Shown piece by piece: positions 50,501-57,417 of a stretch of DNA of 57,417 nucleotides. Under the pieces are notes generated by a model. The model ran no database searches and was not told the origin of the DNA. It worked only from the letters and a program-made list of their open reading frames with translations. The position numbers and the translations under genes are program-made. Position 1 is the first letter of the stretch. Each line of letters opens with the position of its first letter. The stretch spans positions 1 through 57,417 of the forward strand of contig CADBXH010000001.1 of the NCBI GenBank assembly GCA_902798605.1. Reading direction: 5' to 3'. This DNA is from an uncultured Ruminococcus sp. (GTDB lineage: Bacteria; Bacillota_A; Clostridia; Oscillospirales; Acutalibacteraceae).

Positions 50501-53377
50501 ATGGCGATGAATTTCTTAAAAGCGATGTTCGGCAATTACAGCAAGCGCGAGGTAAAGCGCGTTCAGCCGATTGCCGACAAGGTGCTCGCGCTTGAGGAAA
50601 AGTATGAAAAGATGAGCGAGAGCGAGCTCAAAAACCAGACAGCTCTGTTAAAGGAGCGTCTTGCAGCCGGAGAAACTCTTGACGATATTCTCCCCGACGC
50701 GTTTGCCGCCTGCCGCGAGGCAAGCTGGCGTGTGCTCGGTATGAAGCACTTCCCGGTACAGGTTATCGGCGGAATCGTACTTCATCAGGGTCGTATCGCC
50801 GAGATGAAGACCGGTGAAGGTAAAACACTTGTGGCTACGCTCCCTGCGTATCTTAACGCGCTTACGGGCAACGGCGTCCACATCGTAACCGTCAACGATT
50901 ACCTTGCCCGCCGTGACTCCGAGTGGATGGGCAAGCTCTACAAATATTTGGGACTCACCGTAGGTCTTATCACTCACGACCTCGACAATCCCCTCAGAAA
51001 AGAAGCCTACGCCGCCGACATAACCTACGGCACAAACAACGAGCTCGGATTTGACTACCTGCGTGACAATATGGTGGTTTACAAGGAGCAAAAGGTTCAG
51101 CGCGGCCACGCCTTCGGTATCGTCGATGAGGTCGACTCGATCCTCATAGATGAGGCGAGGACCCCTCTTATCATCTCGGGTCAGGGCGACAAGTCCACCG
51201 ACCTTTACGAAAAAGCCGATGCGTTTGCCAAGACTTTGAAGATCGAGCGCTTTACCGAGCTCGACGCAAAAGAGGATCTTGAAGAATACTACGCCGAAAA
51301 CGGCATAGACTACGTTGTTGACGAAAAGCAAAAGACAGCCACATTGACCCAAAACGGCGTTAAAAAGGCTGAGGAATACTTTGGTTTGGAAAACCTTACA
51401 GACCCCGACAACCTCGAGATACAGCATCACGTCAACCAGGCCATCAAGGCGAACGGCGTAATGAAGCTCGATGTTGACTATGTTGTAAAGGACGATGAGG
51501 TCATCATCGTTGACGAATTCACGGGCCGTCTAATGTACGGCAGACGCTTCAACGAGGGTCTGCACCAGGCGATCGAGGCAAAAGAGGGCGTAAAGGTACA
51601 GAGCGAGAGCAAAACGCTCGCGACCATCACCTTCCAGAACTACTTCCGTCTGTACAACAAGCTCTCGGGTATGACCGGTACAGGTGAGACCGAGTCCGAG
51701 GAGTTCCAGGAGATCTATAAGCTCGACGTTGTTGAGATCCCCACTAACAAGCCCGTTATCCGTGACGACCTGCCCGATTCCGTATTCAAGACCGAACGCG
51801 GCAAGTTCAACGCGGTAATCGACCAGATCGCCGAAGTCCACGAAAAAGGACAGCCGGTGCTCGTAGGTACGATTTCTATCGAAAAATCAGAGCTTCTCTC
51901 AAAAATGCTCAAGCGCAGAGGCATCGCTCACAACGTGCTGAACGCAAAGCAGCACGAAAAAGAGGCTGAGATCATCGCCCAGGCGGGTAAGTTCGGCGCG
52001 GTAACCATCGCCACCAATATGGCGGGTCGTGGTACCGATATCATCCTCGGCGGTAACGCCGAGTATATGGCGAAAGCTTCAATGCGCAAGCAGGGCTATC
52101 CCGAAGAAATGATCGAGGAAGCCACAGGCTACGCCGAAACCGACGACGAGGAGATCTTGGAGGCGCGCAAGACCTTCCAAGACCTCAATGAAAAATATAA
52201 AGAAGAGATCAAGGACGAGGCAGACCGCGTGCGCGAGGCGGGCGGACTTATGATCATCGGTACAGAGCGTCACGAGTCACGCCGTATCGACAACCAGCTC
52301 CGCGGACGTTCCGGACGTCAGGGTGACCCGGGCGTGAGCCGCTTCTTCCTCTCGACCGAGGACGACCTTATGCGCCTGTTCGGCGGCGACCGGATGAGAG
52401 CGATGATGGAGCGTATGAATGTTGAAGAGGACGCTCCCATCGAGAACAAAATGCTCACGAGCATTATCGAAAGCTCGCAGGAAAAGGTCGAGCTGCGTAA
52501 CTTCGGAATCCGTAAAGACGTACTCCAGTACGATGACGTTCTCAACCGCCAGCGTGAGATAATCTACGGTCAGCGCGATCAGGTGCTCAACGGAGAGGAT
52601 CTGCACGATACCGTTTTGAAGATGGTTTCGGATTCTATCGACACCTCTATCAAACACTATTTGCCCGAGGGCCCGCGCGAGAACTGGAACTATCCCAGTC
52701 TTATCGAGTATTACAAGGGCTGGCTCATCACCGATGAGGAAAAGTATAAGCTCGACAAGGATGAGCTCGAGGAGATGGAGGCCGAGGAGATCGGTCAGCA
52801 CATTATCGACGACGCTCTCGAAGTATTCAAGGCGAACGAGGAGCTTCTGCCGGCAGAGACTATCCGTGAGATGGAGCGCGTATATCTGCTCAAAGCGGTA
52901 GACACCCACTGGATGGCGCATATTGACGCTATGGATCAGCTCAAATCGGGTATCCGCCTGCGCTCATACGGCCAGCACGATCCCGTTGTAGAGTACCGTC
53001 TTGAGGGCTTTGATATGTTCGACGAGATGATCGAGAACATCCGCGAGGACACAATGAAGATGATGCTCATTATGCCCAAGCGCGTTTATGAGATCCAGAA
53101 ACGCCAGGAGGCTATCGAAGAGGCGAGAAAGGCTGCCGAGAAGCAGGCAGCCGCCGCTCATCAGGTAATGCTGAACAACGGCGAGGAGCAGCCCAAGGTC
53201 AATCCCGTTCAGGCGGCGCTCAAGCGTGAGCAGGTCGCAAAGCCCACAAAGACCTCCGGCGACGGCACAGACACCGCCAACAAAACCGTCCGCAAGGGCA
53301 AAAAGATAGGCAGAAACGATCCCTGCCCGTGCGGAAGCGGAAAGAAGTATAAAAAGTGTTGCGGACGCGACGCATAA
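50501..53377 (+). CDS. secA: Protein translocase subunit SecA
   Basis: The ATPase motor of the Sec pathway, pushing preproteins through SecYEG. The 958-residue protein has all main parts: Walker [11 protein letters not shown] (about 99-108), the [16 protein letters not shown] box (about 208-223), the long preprotein-binding region, [20 protein letters not shown] (about 600-610) and the helical scaffold. It ends with the zinc-binding tail [16 protein letters not shown]. The ATG at 50501 follows AAAGGA at a somewhat long distance (about 12 nt). Length is within the usual range for Firmicutes SecA with a full C-tail. Confidence 0.98.
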   Translation: MAMNFLKAMFGNYSKREVKRVQPIADKVLALEEKYEKMSESELKNQTALLKERLAAGETLDDILPDAFAACREASWRVLGMKHFPVQVIGGIVLHQGRIAEMKTGEGKTLVATLPAYLNALTGNGVHIVTVNDYLARRDSEWMGKLYKYLGLTVGLITHDLDNPLRKEAYAADITYGTNNELGFDYLRDNMVVYKEQKVQRGHAFGIVDEVDSILIDEARTPLIISGQGDKSTDLYEKADAFAKTLKIERFTELDAKEDLEEYYAENGIDYVVDEKQKTATLTQNGVKKAEEYFGLENLTDPDNLEIQHHVNQAIKANGVMKLDVDYVVKDDEVIIVDEFTGRLMYGRRFNEGLHQAIEAKEGVKVQSESKTLATITFQNYFRLYNKLSGMTGTGETESEEFQEIYKLDVVEIPTNKPVIRDDLPDSVFKTERGKFNAVIDQIAEVHEKGQPVLVGTISIEKSELLSKMLKRRGIAHNVLNAKQHEKEAEIIAQAGKFGAVTIATNMAGRGTDIILGGNAEYMAKASMRKQGYPEEMIEEATGYAETDDEEILEARKTFQDLNEKYKEEIKDEADRVREAGGLMIIGTERHESRRIDNQLRGRSGRQGDPGVSRFFLSTEDDLMRLFGGDRMRAMMERMNVEEDAPIENKMLTSIIESSQEKVELRNFGIRKDVLQYDDVLNRQREIIYGQRDQVLNGEDLHDTVLKMVSDSIDTSIKHYLPEGPRENWNYPSLIEYYKGWLITDEEKYKLDKDELEEMEAEEIGQHIIDDALEVFKANEELLPAETIREMERVYLLKAVDTHWMAHIDAMDQLKSGIRLRSYGQHDPVVEYRLEGFDMFDEMIENIREDTMKMMLIMPKRVYEIQKRQEAIEEARKAAEKQAAAAHQVMLNNGEEQPKVNPVQAALKREQVAKPTKTSGDGTDTANKTVRKGKKIGRNDPCPCGSGKKYKKCCGRDA

Positions 53378-53381
53378 AGTT

Positions 53382-53405
53382 GAGGCTGACCTTTTGGTCA
53401 GCCTC
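53382..53405 (+). terminator. Hairpin after secA
   Basis: A perfect 10-bp stem GAGGCTGACC / GGTCAGCCTC with a TTTT loop, 4 nt after the secA stop. It lacks a T-tract, so termination may be partial or may involve the hairpins downstream. Confidence 0.6.
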
Positions 53406-53409
53406 AGTT

Positions 53410-53484
53410 AAATTCGCCTGCGGCGAGCTAAATTTGGCTTCGCCAAGTGAAATTCCTGTCGGAGTGAAATTTGCTCCGCAAACT
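53410..53484. repeat. Four tandem AAATT mini-hairpin modules
   Basis: Four units of 17-20 nt each begin AAATT and hold a tiny palindrome: CGCCTGCGGCG, TTGGCTTCGCCAA, CCTGTCGG and TTGCTCCGCAA. They fill the gap between secA and birA. The palindromes differ in sequence but keep the frame AAATT-stem-loop-stem, which suggests selection for structure. Confidence 0.55.
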
Positions 53485-53486
53485 AA

Positions 53487-53536
53487 AACAGCCTGTTCAA
53501 ACATTTTTGTCTGAACAGGCTGTTGATTTTTGATTT
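53487..53536. terminator. Bidirectional terminator between secA and birA
   Basis: A perfect 13-bp stem AACAGCCTGTTCA / TGAACAGGCTGTT with a 12-nt loop. TGATTTTTGATTTT follows on the top strand, and TTTTAGTTTG on the bottom strand. Confidence 0.8.
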
Positions 53537-53547
53537 TCATTTGCAGC

Positions 53548-54516
53548 TCAATATATTCCCTGCACGGTCACTTCGCCGAAGAATACGCCGCAGATAGAGC
53601 CGTCGGAGAGCATTACGTTTAGTTCTCCGTTTTGCGAAACGCCGACTGCCATTCCGTTGATTTTCCTTGTGCCGCGGGTGAATGTAACGTTTCTGCCGAT
53701 CGTTGCGCAAAGGTCCTTGTACTCTTTCAGCGCGGTCTGAGACATTCTAAGGTCGTTGCGCAGCAGCTCGCCCTCAAGACGGTCAAGGAATTTGGCGAGC
53801 AGTCTGTTTTTATCGTAGTGTCTGCCAGTCTCAAGCAAAATCGAAGTCGCTTTATGCTTGATCTCCTCGGGGAAAACCGCCTGGTCAATATTGATACCGA
53901 TTCCGAGGACTATGTACTCGACCGCGTCGAACTCCGCCGTCATCTCCGTGAGTATACCGACGAGCTTTTTGCTTCCGACAACTATATCGTTCGGCCATTT
54001 TATTTTGCAGTCAAGTCCGGTAGTCTCGCGCAGCGCCTTGCACATAGCGAGTCCCGCCAAGGGTGTTACCGCGACAAGCCCGCCGGGAGCGACCTGCGGG
54101 CGAAGCAGGATAGAGAACGCGATGTTTTCGTCGCGCTCGCTCTGCCAGGTTCTGCCGAGCCTGCCCTTGCCTTTTGTCTGTTCTCTCGTGGTGACAACAA
54201 CGCCCTCTTGGCAGCCGTTGTTGCCCAGCTCCTTGAGGTAGTCGTTGGTCGAGCTGACCGAATCGAGCACGATGATCTCTCTGCCAATAAGCTCTGTATT
54301 AAGGTAGTTCTTGATCGCCTCAACGTTCAAAAAATCGGGGGAGGAAACAAGCTTGTACCCCTTGTTTGGGGTCGAGTTTATCTCGTAGCCGTCCTCTTTA
54401 AGGGCGTTCACGCCCTTCCAAACAGCCTGACGCGACACGCCGAGCTGATTCGCGAGCGACTGCCCCGAAACAAAATCATTTGAACTTAATAAAATTGAGA
54501 GGATTTTGTTTTTCAT
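53548..54516 (-). CDS. birA: Bifunctional biotin ligase / biotin operon repressor
   Basis: Attaches biotin to carboxylase carrier proteins and, through its DNA-binding domain, can repress biotin genes. The 322-residue protein has an N-terminal winged helix (about 1-60, SGQSLANQLGVSRQAVWKGV), the ligase catalytic segment GKGRLGRTWQS (about 115-125), KWPNDIVV (about 176-183) and a C-terminal SH3-like domain ending in DGSICGVFFGEVTVQG. The winged helix makes it the regulatory (group II) type. An earlier GTG at 54525 lies inside the AGGTGG ribosome-binding site, so the ATG at 54516 is preferred. No biotin synthesis or transport gene is in the window. Confidence 0.94.
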   Translation of the reverse strand: MKNKILSILLSSNDFVSGQSLANQLGVSRQAVWKGVNALKEDGYEINSTPNKGYKLVSSPDFLNVEAIKNYLNTELIGREIIVLDSVSSTNDYLKELGNNGCQEGVVVTTREQTKGKGRLGRTWQSERDENIAFSILLRPQVAPGGLVAVTPLAGLAMCKALRETTGLDCKIKWPNDIVVGSKKLVGILTEMTAEFDAVEYIVLGIGINIDQAVFPEEIKHKATSILLETGRHYDKNRLLAKFLDRLEGELLRNDLRMSQTALKEYKDLCATIGRNVTFTRGTRKINGMAVGVSQNGELNVMLSDGSICGVFFGEVTVQGIY

Positions 54517-54592
54517 AACGACCACCTGACTAAAGGATTTATTACAAATGAATTGATATGTGTATCGGCGCAGCTGTGCGCCGCGTCCGTCA

Positions 54593-54620
54593 TTGACAAT
54601 ACAATAAAATATGCTATACT
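54593..54620 (+). promoter_or_regulatory. Promoter of coaBC
   Basis: TTGACA (54593-54598), a 16-nt spacer and TATACT (54615-54620) with TG in the extended position. A GGCGCAGCTGTGCGCC palindrome lies just upstream (about 54567-54582), but no known operator was recognised. Confidence 0.75.
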
Positions 54621-54655
54621 ATTTTTGATGAATAATAACTTGTGAGGTAATCCGT

Positions 54656-55849
54656 ATGCTACAAGATAAAAATATTCTTCTGGGGATCACAGGCAGTATC
54701 TCAGCCTATAAAATCGCCAATTTGGCAAGCGCTCTTGTAAAGCTTCACGCCAATGTCGATGTAATTATGACTAAGAACGCCGAGAAGTTTATTAACCCTA
54801 TAACGTTTGAGACGCTTACCAAAAACCATTGCATTACAGAAATGTTTGACCGCAACGATGTAAGCGAGGTCAAGCACATTGCGCTTGCCGAACGTGCGGA
54901 CGTTATTATGATAGCGCCCGCTTCTGCCAATATGATTGGCAAAATGGCGCATGGTATCGCGGACGATATGCTGAGCACGACTGTTCTTGCGGCGGGGTGT
55001 CCCGTTATGGTAGCTCCCGCGATGAACGTAAATATGTTCAATAACCCTGCCGTGCAGGATAATCTCGCTGTTTTAGAGCGGCGCGGTATTACCGTTATTC
55101 CGCCCGAAACCGGTGTTTTAGCGTGCGGCGACGTCGGAGAAGGAAAGCTGCCCTCAGAGCAAACATTACTCGATTACATCCTCAGAGCGACCGCAAAAGA
55201 AAAAGATTTGACAGGTAAAAAAGTTTTGGTTACTGCGGGTCCGACGCAGGAAAGCCTTGACCCCGTTAGATTTATTACAAATCATTCTACGGGCAAAATG
55301 GGCTATGCAGTAGCGCGGCAGGCAATGCTGCGCGGAGCCGATGTTACACTCATAAGCGGTCCCGTAAGTATCGCGTGTCCGCCGTTTGTAGAGGTGATCT
55401 CCGTAAAAAGTGCGGAGGAAATGTTCCAAGCGGTCGCCGACCGTTTCGCGGAACAGGATTACTGCGTAATGACCGCTGCCGTGGCGGACTACACTCCCGC
55501 GGAAACCAAAACCGAGAAGATCAAGAAATCTGATGACGGATGCGATCTGTCGCTTTCGCTGAAGCGCACGCGGGACATTTTGAAATGGCTCGGCGAGCAT
55601 AAAAAAGACGGACAGCTGATTTGCGGTTTTTCGATGGAAACCGAAAACATACTGGAAAACTCCACGGCAAAGCTGCATAAGAAAAATGCGGATCTGATCG
55701 CGGCGAATTCATTAAAGGATGCCGGATCGGGTTTTGGTACAGACACCAATCATTTAGTTCTTATAAATAAAGACGGCGTTACCGATCTGCCTCTGCTTTC
55801 CAAAGAGGAAGCGGCGGACAGATTGCTTGACGTGCTGTCAAAAATGTAA
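54656..55849 (+). CDS. coaBC: Bifunctional phosphopantothenoylcysteine decarboxylase / phosphopantothenate-cysteine ligase
   Basis: Catalyses two successive steps of coenzyme A synthesis: ligation of cysteine to 4'-phosphopantothenate, then decarboxylation. The 397-residue protein has the N-terminal flavin-dependent CoaC half (GITGSISAYK, about 8-17; APASANMIGKMAHGIADD; APAMNVNMF) and the C-terminal CoaB half (KKVLVTAGPTQESLDPVRFI, NHSTGKMGYAVA, MTAAVADYTP). The catalytic His of the decarboxylase is seen in SEVKHIALAE. Length is typical. GAGGT precedes the ATG. It is divergent from birA and convergent with the pantothenate transport and kinase genes. Confidence 0.96.
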   Translation: MLQDKNILLGITGSISAYKIANLASALVKLHANVDVIMTKNAEKFINPITFETLTKNHCITEMFDRNDVSEVKHIALAERADVIMIAPASANMIGKMAHGIADDMLSTTVLAAGCPVMVAPAMNVNMFNNPAVQDNLAVLERRGITVIPPETGVLACGDVGEGKLPSEQTLLDYILRATAKEKDLTGKKVLVTAGPTQESLDPVRFITNHSTGKMGYAVARQAMLRGADVTLISGPVSIACPPFVEVISVKSAEEMFQAVADRFAEQDYCVMTAAVADYTPAETKTEKIKKSDDGCDLSLSLKRTRDILKWLGEHKKDGQLICGFSMETENILENSTAKLHKKNADLIAANSLKDAGSGFGTDTNHLVLINKDGVTDLPLLSKEEAADRLLDVLSKM

Positions 55850-55878
55850 TACGGTTCGGTTCAATAATGTATGATACA

Positions 55879-55909
55879 CTCCTCCGGTTGCCCCGGAGGA
55901 GATTTTTTA
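55879..55909 (+). terminator. Terminator of coaBC
   Basis: A perfect 9-bp stem CTCCTCCGG / CCGGAGGAG with a TTGCC loop is followed by TTTTTT. Confidence 0.9.
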
Positions 55910-55916
55910 AACTATT

Positions 55917-56525
55917 TTATAGTTTGTTTTTTGTTGCCGCATACATCGCTCGGCTGATAGTTGTACCGAAGACGAGATTGATAATGAATTCAACCAGCGC
56001 GTTCAGGCCTGCCAGGGCGAAAATGAAAACAAAAATATTTTCTGTGGGCTTGTCGGTCAGCGAACCTCTGAAGAAGATCCACATAAGGCCGAGAAAACCG
56101 ACGGTGTTTAAAAGAGTAGTCAGTCCGCAGCAAACGGCTGAGCTTACCAACCACGTTGTTCCGCTGTTCTTGGGAAGCGACTTAAACAGCAGTCCGGGGA
56201 CCCATCCGCAGATAACGCGCGGTACAAAGCACATAAGAAAAGTATAAAACGGATTAACGCCCAGCAGCATTGTCATAAGCGGTCCGCCGCCGCCTGTCAA
56301 AGTCATAATAAAGCTGGAAAGTCCGAAAACCGCGCCCAAAATAGCGCCGTAAAGCGGTCCCAACAAAACCGCGCCGATCGCGACGGGAAGACAGTTGAGC
56401 GTGATTGTCAGCGGTCCCAACGGGATGCGGACAAAAAACGTCAGCAAGACGATCAACGCCGCTAACAGTGAACAGAATACCGGCTTAAAGTAAGCGGGCA
56501 AAGTGTTTTTTTTGATTGTTGCCAT
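55917..56525 (-). CDS. ECF transporter S component, probable pantothenate uptake protein
   Basis: A 202-residue membrane protein with about six transmembrane segments. It has the S-component features LGPLTITLNCLPVAIGAVLLGP near the first helices and a NPFYTFLMCFVPRVICGW-type loop (read in short pieces) as in the folate/pantothenate group. S components capture vitamins and use a shared EcfAAT module encoded elsewhere. Its position between coaBC and coaX makes pantothenate the likely substrate (PanT); this comes from context, not from a binding-site motif. The ATG at 56525 has AGGAGG 8 nt upstream and is preferred over the in-frame ATG at 56555. It lies 76 nt after coaX on the same strand. Confidence 0.82.
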   Translation of the reverse strand: MATIKKNTLPAYFKPVFCSLLAALIVLLTFFVRIPLGPLTITLNCLPVAIGAVLLGPLYGAILGAVFGLSSFIMTLTGGGGPLMTMLLGVNPFYTFLMCFVPRVICGWVPGLLFKSLPKNSGTTWLVSSAVCCGLTTLLNTVGFLGLMWIFFRGSLTDKPTENIFVFIFALAGLNALVEFIINLVFGTTISRAMYAATKNKL

Positions 56526-56601
56526 AAAATAACCTCCTGCTGTTTCCCCATTCAAAACTTATATGGGTGAAACGCAAATATATTTACAAAAAGGCAAAGC
56601 C

Positions 56602-57384
56602 TTATTGCATACGTTTTTTGCTGTCGTTTTTTTGATATATGTTGTTTAAGCCCTCGAGTATGATGTTTTCATCATATGTGATCGCGGGGCGGCAGTTGCA
56701 GACAATGCTTTCCGCAAGTCCGCCTGTGGCGATGATCCTGCACTCCTTACCTTTTTCTTCGCAGAATTTGTCTATCAGCCCGTCTATCATACACGCGCTG
56801 CCGTAAGTCATTGCCGAGCGTATACAGTCAACGGTGTTGGTGCAGATCACGTTTTTGGGAGCGCGCAAATCGACAGACGGCAAAAGCGCGCCGTTTTGGG
56901 TGAGCGCGTCGAGCGAGATACCGACTCCCGGGGCGATAACGCCGCCGCGGTACGCGAAGTTCTCGTCAACATAGGCGAGCACTGTCGCGGTTCCCATAAA
57001 AATCATAACCAGCGGGCCGCCGTACTTTTCAAAAGCGCCCACGCAGCCGCAGACTATGTCTCCGCCCAAGGTTTCGGGACGGTCGATCTTAAGATCCATA
57101 CCCGTTTTCAGTCCGGGGCCGATGATAAAGCTCTTTTTGCCGGTGACGATTTTTATCGCGTCTCTCAGCGGTTGGGTCGCCTTTGGCACGACCGAGCTGA
57201 TGATCGAGGCGTCTATCACGCCGACGTCGATGTTGTACACCTGAAAAAACGCGTACAGCACAACGGCAAATTCATCACTTGTCTTTCTGGTATCGGTCGA
57301 AAATCTCATTTTGTGCATGAGCTTATCGCCGTCAAAAATACCCAGCTTTATATTTGTATTGCCAACATCGGCAGTAAGAAGCAT
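56602..57384 (-). CDS. coaX: Type III pantothenate kinase
   Basis: Phosphorylates pantothenate, the first step of coenzyme A synthesis; type III enzymes need a monovalent cation and are not inhibited by CoA. The 260-residue protein begins LTADVGNTNIKLGIFDG (nucleotide-binding loop), has LGGDIVCG (the conserved GxD with the catalytic Asp) and GTATVLAYVDENFAYRGGVIAPG (the second ATP motif). In most family members the GTAT motif is preceded by DF (VDFGTAT); here it reads IFMGTAT, so that Asp, which I recall as a cation ligand, is missing. The ATG at 57384 has CCGGAGG 7 nt upstream and is preferred over the in-frame ATG at 57411. It forms an operon with the ECF S component; a short AAGGC/GCCTT hairpin overlaps its stop. 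Confidence 0.93.
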   Translation of the reverse strand: MLLTADVGNTNIKLGIFDGDKLMHKMRFSTDTRKTSDEFAVVLYAFFQVYNIDVGVIDASIISSVVPKATQPLRDAIKIVTGKKSFIIGPGLKTGMDLKIDRPETLGGDIVCGCVGAFEKYGGPLVMIFMGTATVLAYVDENFAYRGGVIAPGVGISLDALTQNGALLPSVDLRAPKNVICTNTVDCIRSAMTYGSACMIDGLIDKFCEEKGKECRIIATGGLAESIVCNCRPAITYDENIILEGLNNIYQKNDSKKRMQ

Positions 57385-57417
57385 AATAAAACCTCCGGAA
57401 CTGATTTCCATTAATTA

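Noticed and set aside
53632..54483. Rightward open frame of 283 codons opposite birA
   Set aside because: birA shows its full winged helix and ligase motifs on the other strand. The reverse frame has shadow composition.

Overview
The window looks like a chromosomal segment of a Gram-positive gut anaerobe of the Ruminococcus / Oscillospiraceae type. This is inferred from two secreted proteins ending in type-I dockerins, lipoproteins with Thr/Pro 'TEPPTE' linkers, strong AGGAGG ribosome-binding sites, several TTG starts, and sigma-A-like promoters with 17-bp spacers. No phage, IS or CRISPR module was seen.

Layout. 1-96 is the 3' end of a 23S rRNA with no 5S gene behind it. 383-8778 holds housekeeping genes: a HAD phosphatase, a DUF6062 protein, an OGG-type DNA glycosylase, an HdeD-like membrane protein, a secreted FN3/solute-binding fusion, tatD and metG. 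A textbook initiator tRNA-fMet lies at 8991-9067, followed by a probably frameshifted small gene. 9941-13204 carries four lipoproteins; two of them share a duplicated promoter, leader and signal peptide.

13438-28861 is the most unusual part: ten co-directional genes. In order they encode a Ser/Thr kinase, a membrane FHA-like protein, a SEDS (FtsW/RodA) glycosyltransferase, a penicillin-binding protein, an atypical membrane kinase, a VWA protein, a PP2C phosphatase with a zinc finger and a membrane anchor, a 640-residue protein of unknown function, a second PP2C, and a 1350-residue fusion. The fusion joins a kinase to a Rossmann (TrkA-like) domain, a RyR-like domain, a possible CARF-like region and a DUF1887-like PD-(D/E)xK fold. 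The kinase/VWA/PP2C core resembles the TerY-P (YegI-YegL-YegK) phosphorylation triad, here tied to a peptidoglycan polymerase pair. I infer an envelope-linked phospho-signalling or stress system. Its first gene and the two duplicated lipoprotein operons share one promoter design: a C-tract ending in T exactly 25 nt before an extended -10 box.

28972-46780 holds a lipoprotein, a two-gene ABC exporter, two divergent dockerin proteins (one of 2325 residues with about 20 Ig-like or beta-sandwich modules), an HdeD/DUF6765/membrane operon, a zinc-ribbon membrane protein, a CPBP protease, and (46795-47064 included) the UPF0210/ACT pair. 47240-50402 encodes a second SEDS/PBP pair, with a canonical FHA domain fused directly to the SEDS protein; secA follows. 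The right end (53548-57384) groups cofactor genes: birA, coaBC, a probable pantothenate ECF S-component and coaX.

Functions come from motifs read in the translated sequence; no database search was possible. Remote-homology calls, above all the CARF, RyR and DUF1887 parts of the fusion, are inferences.
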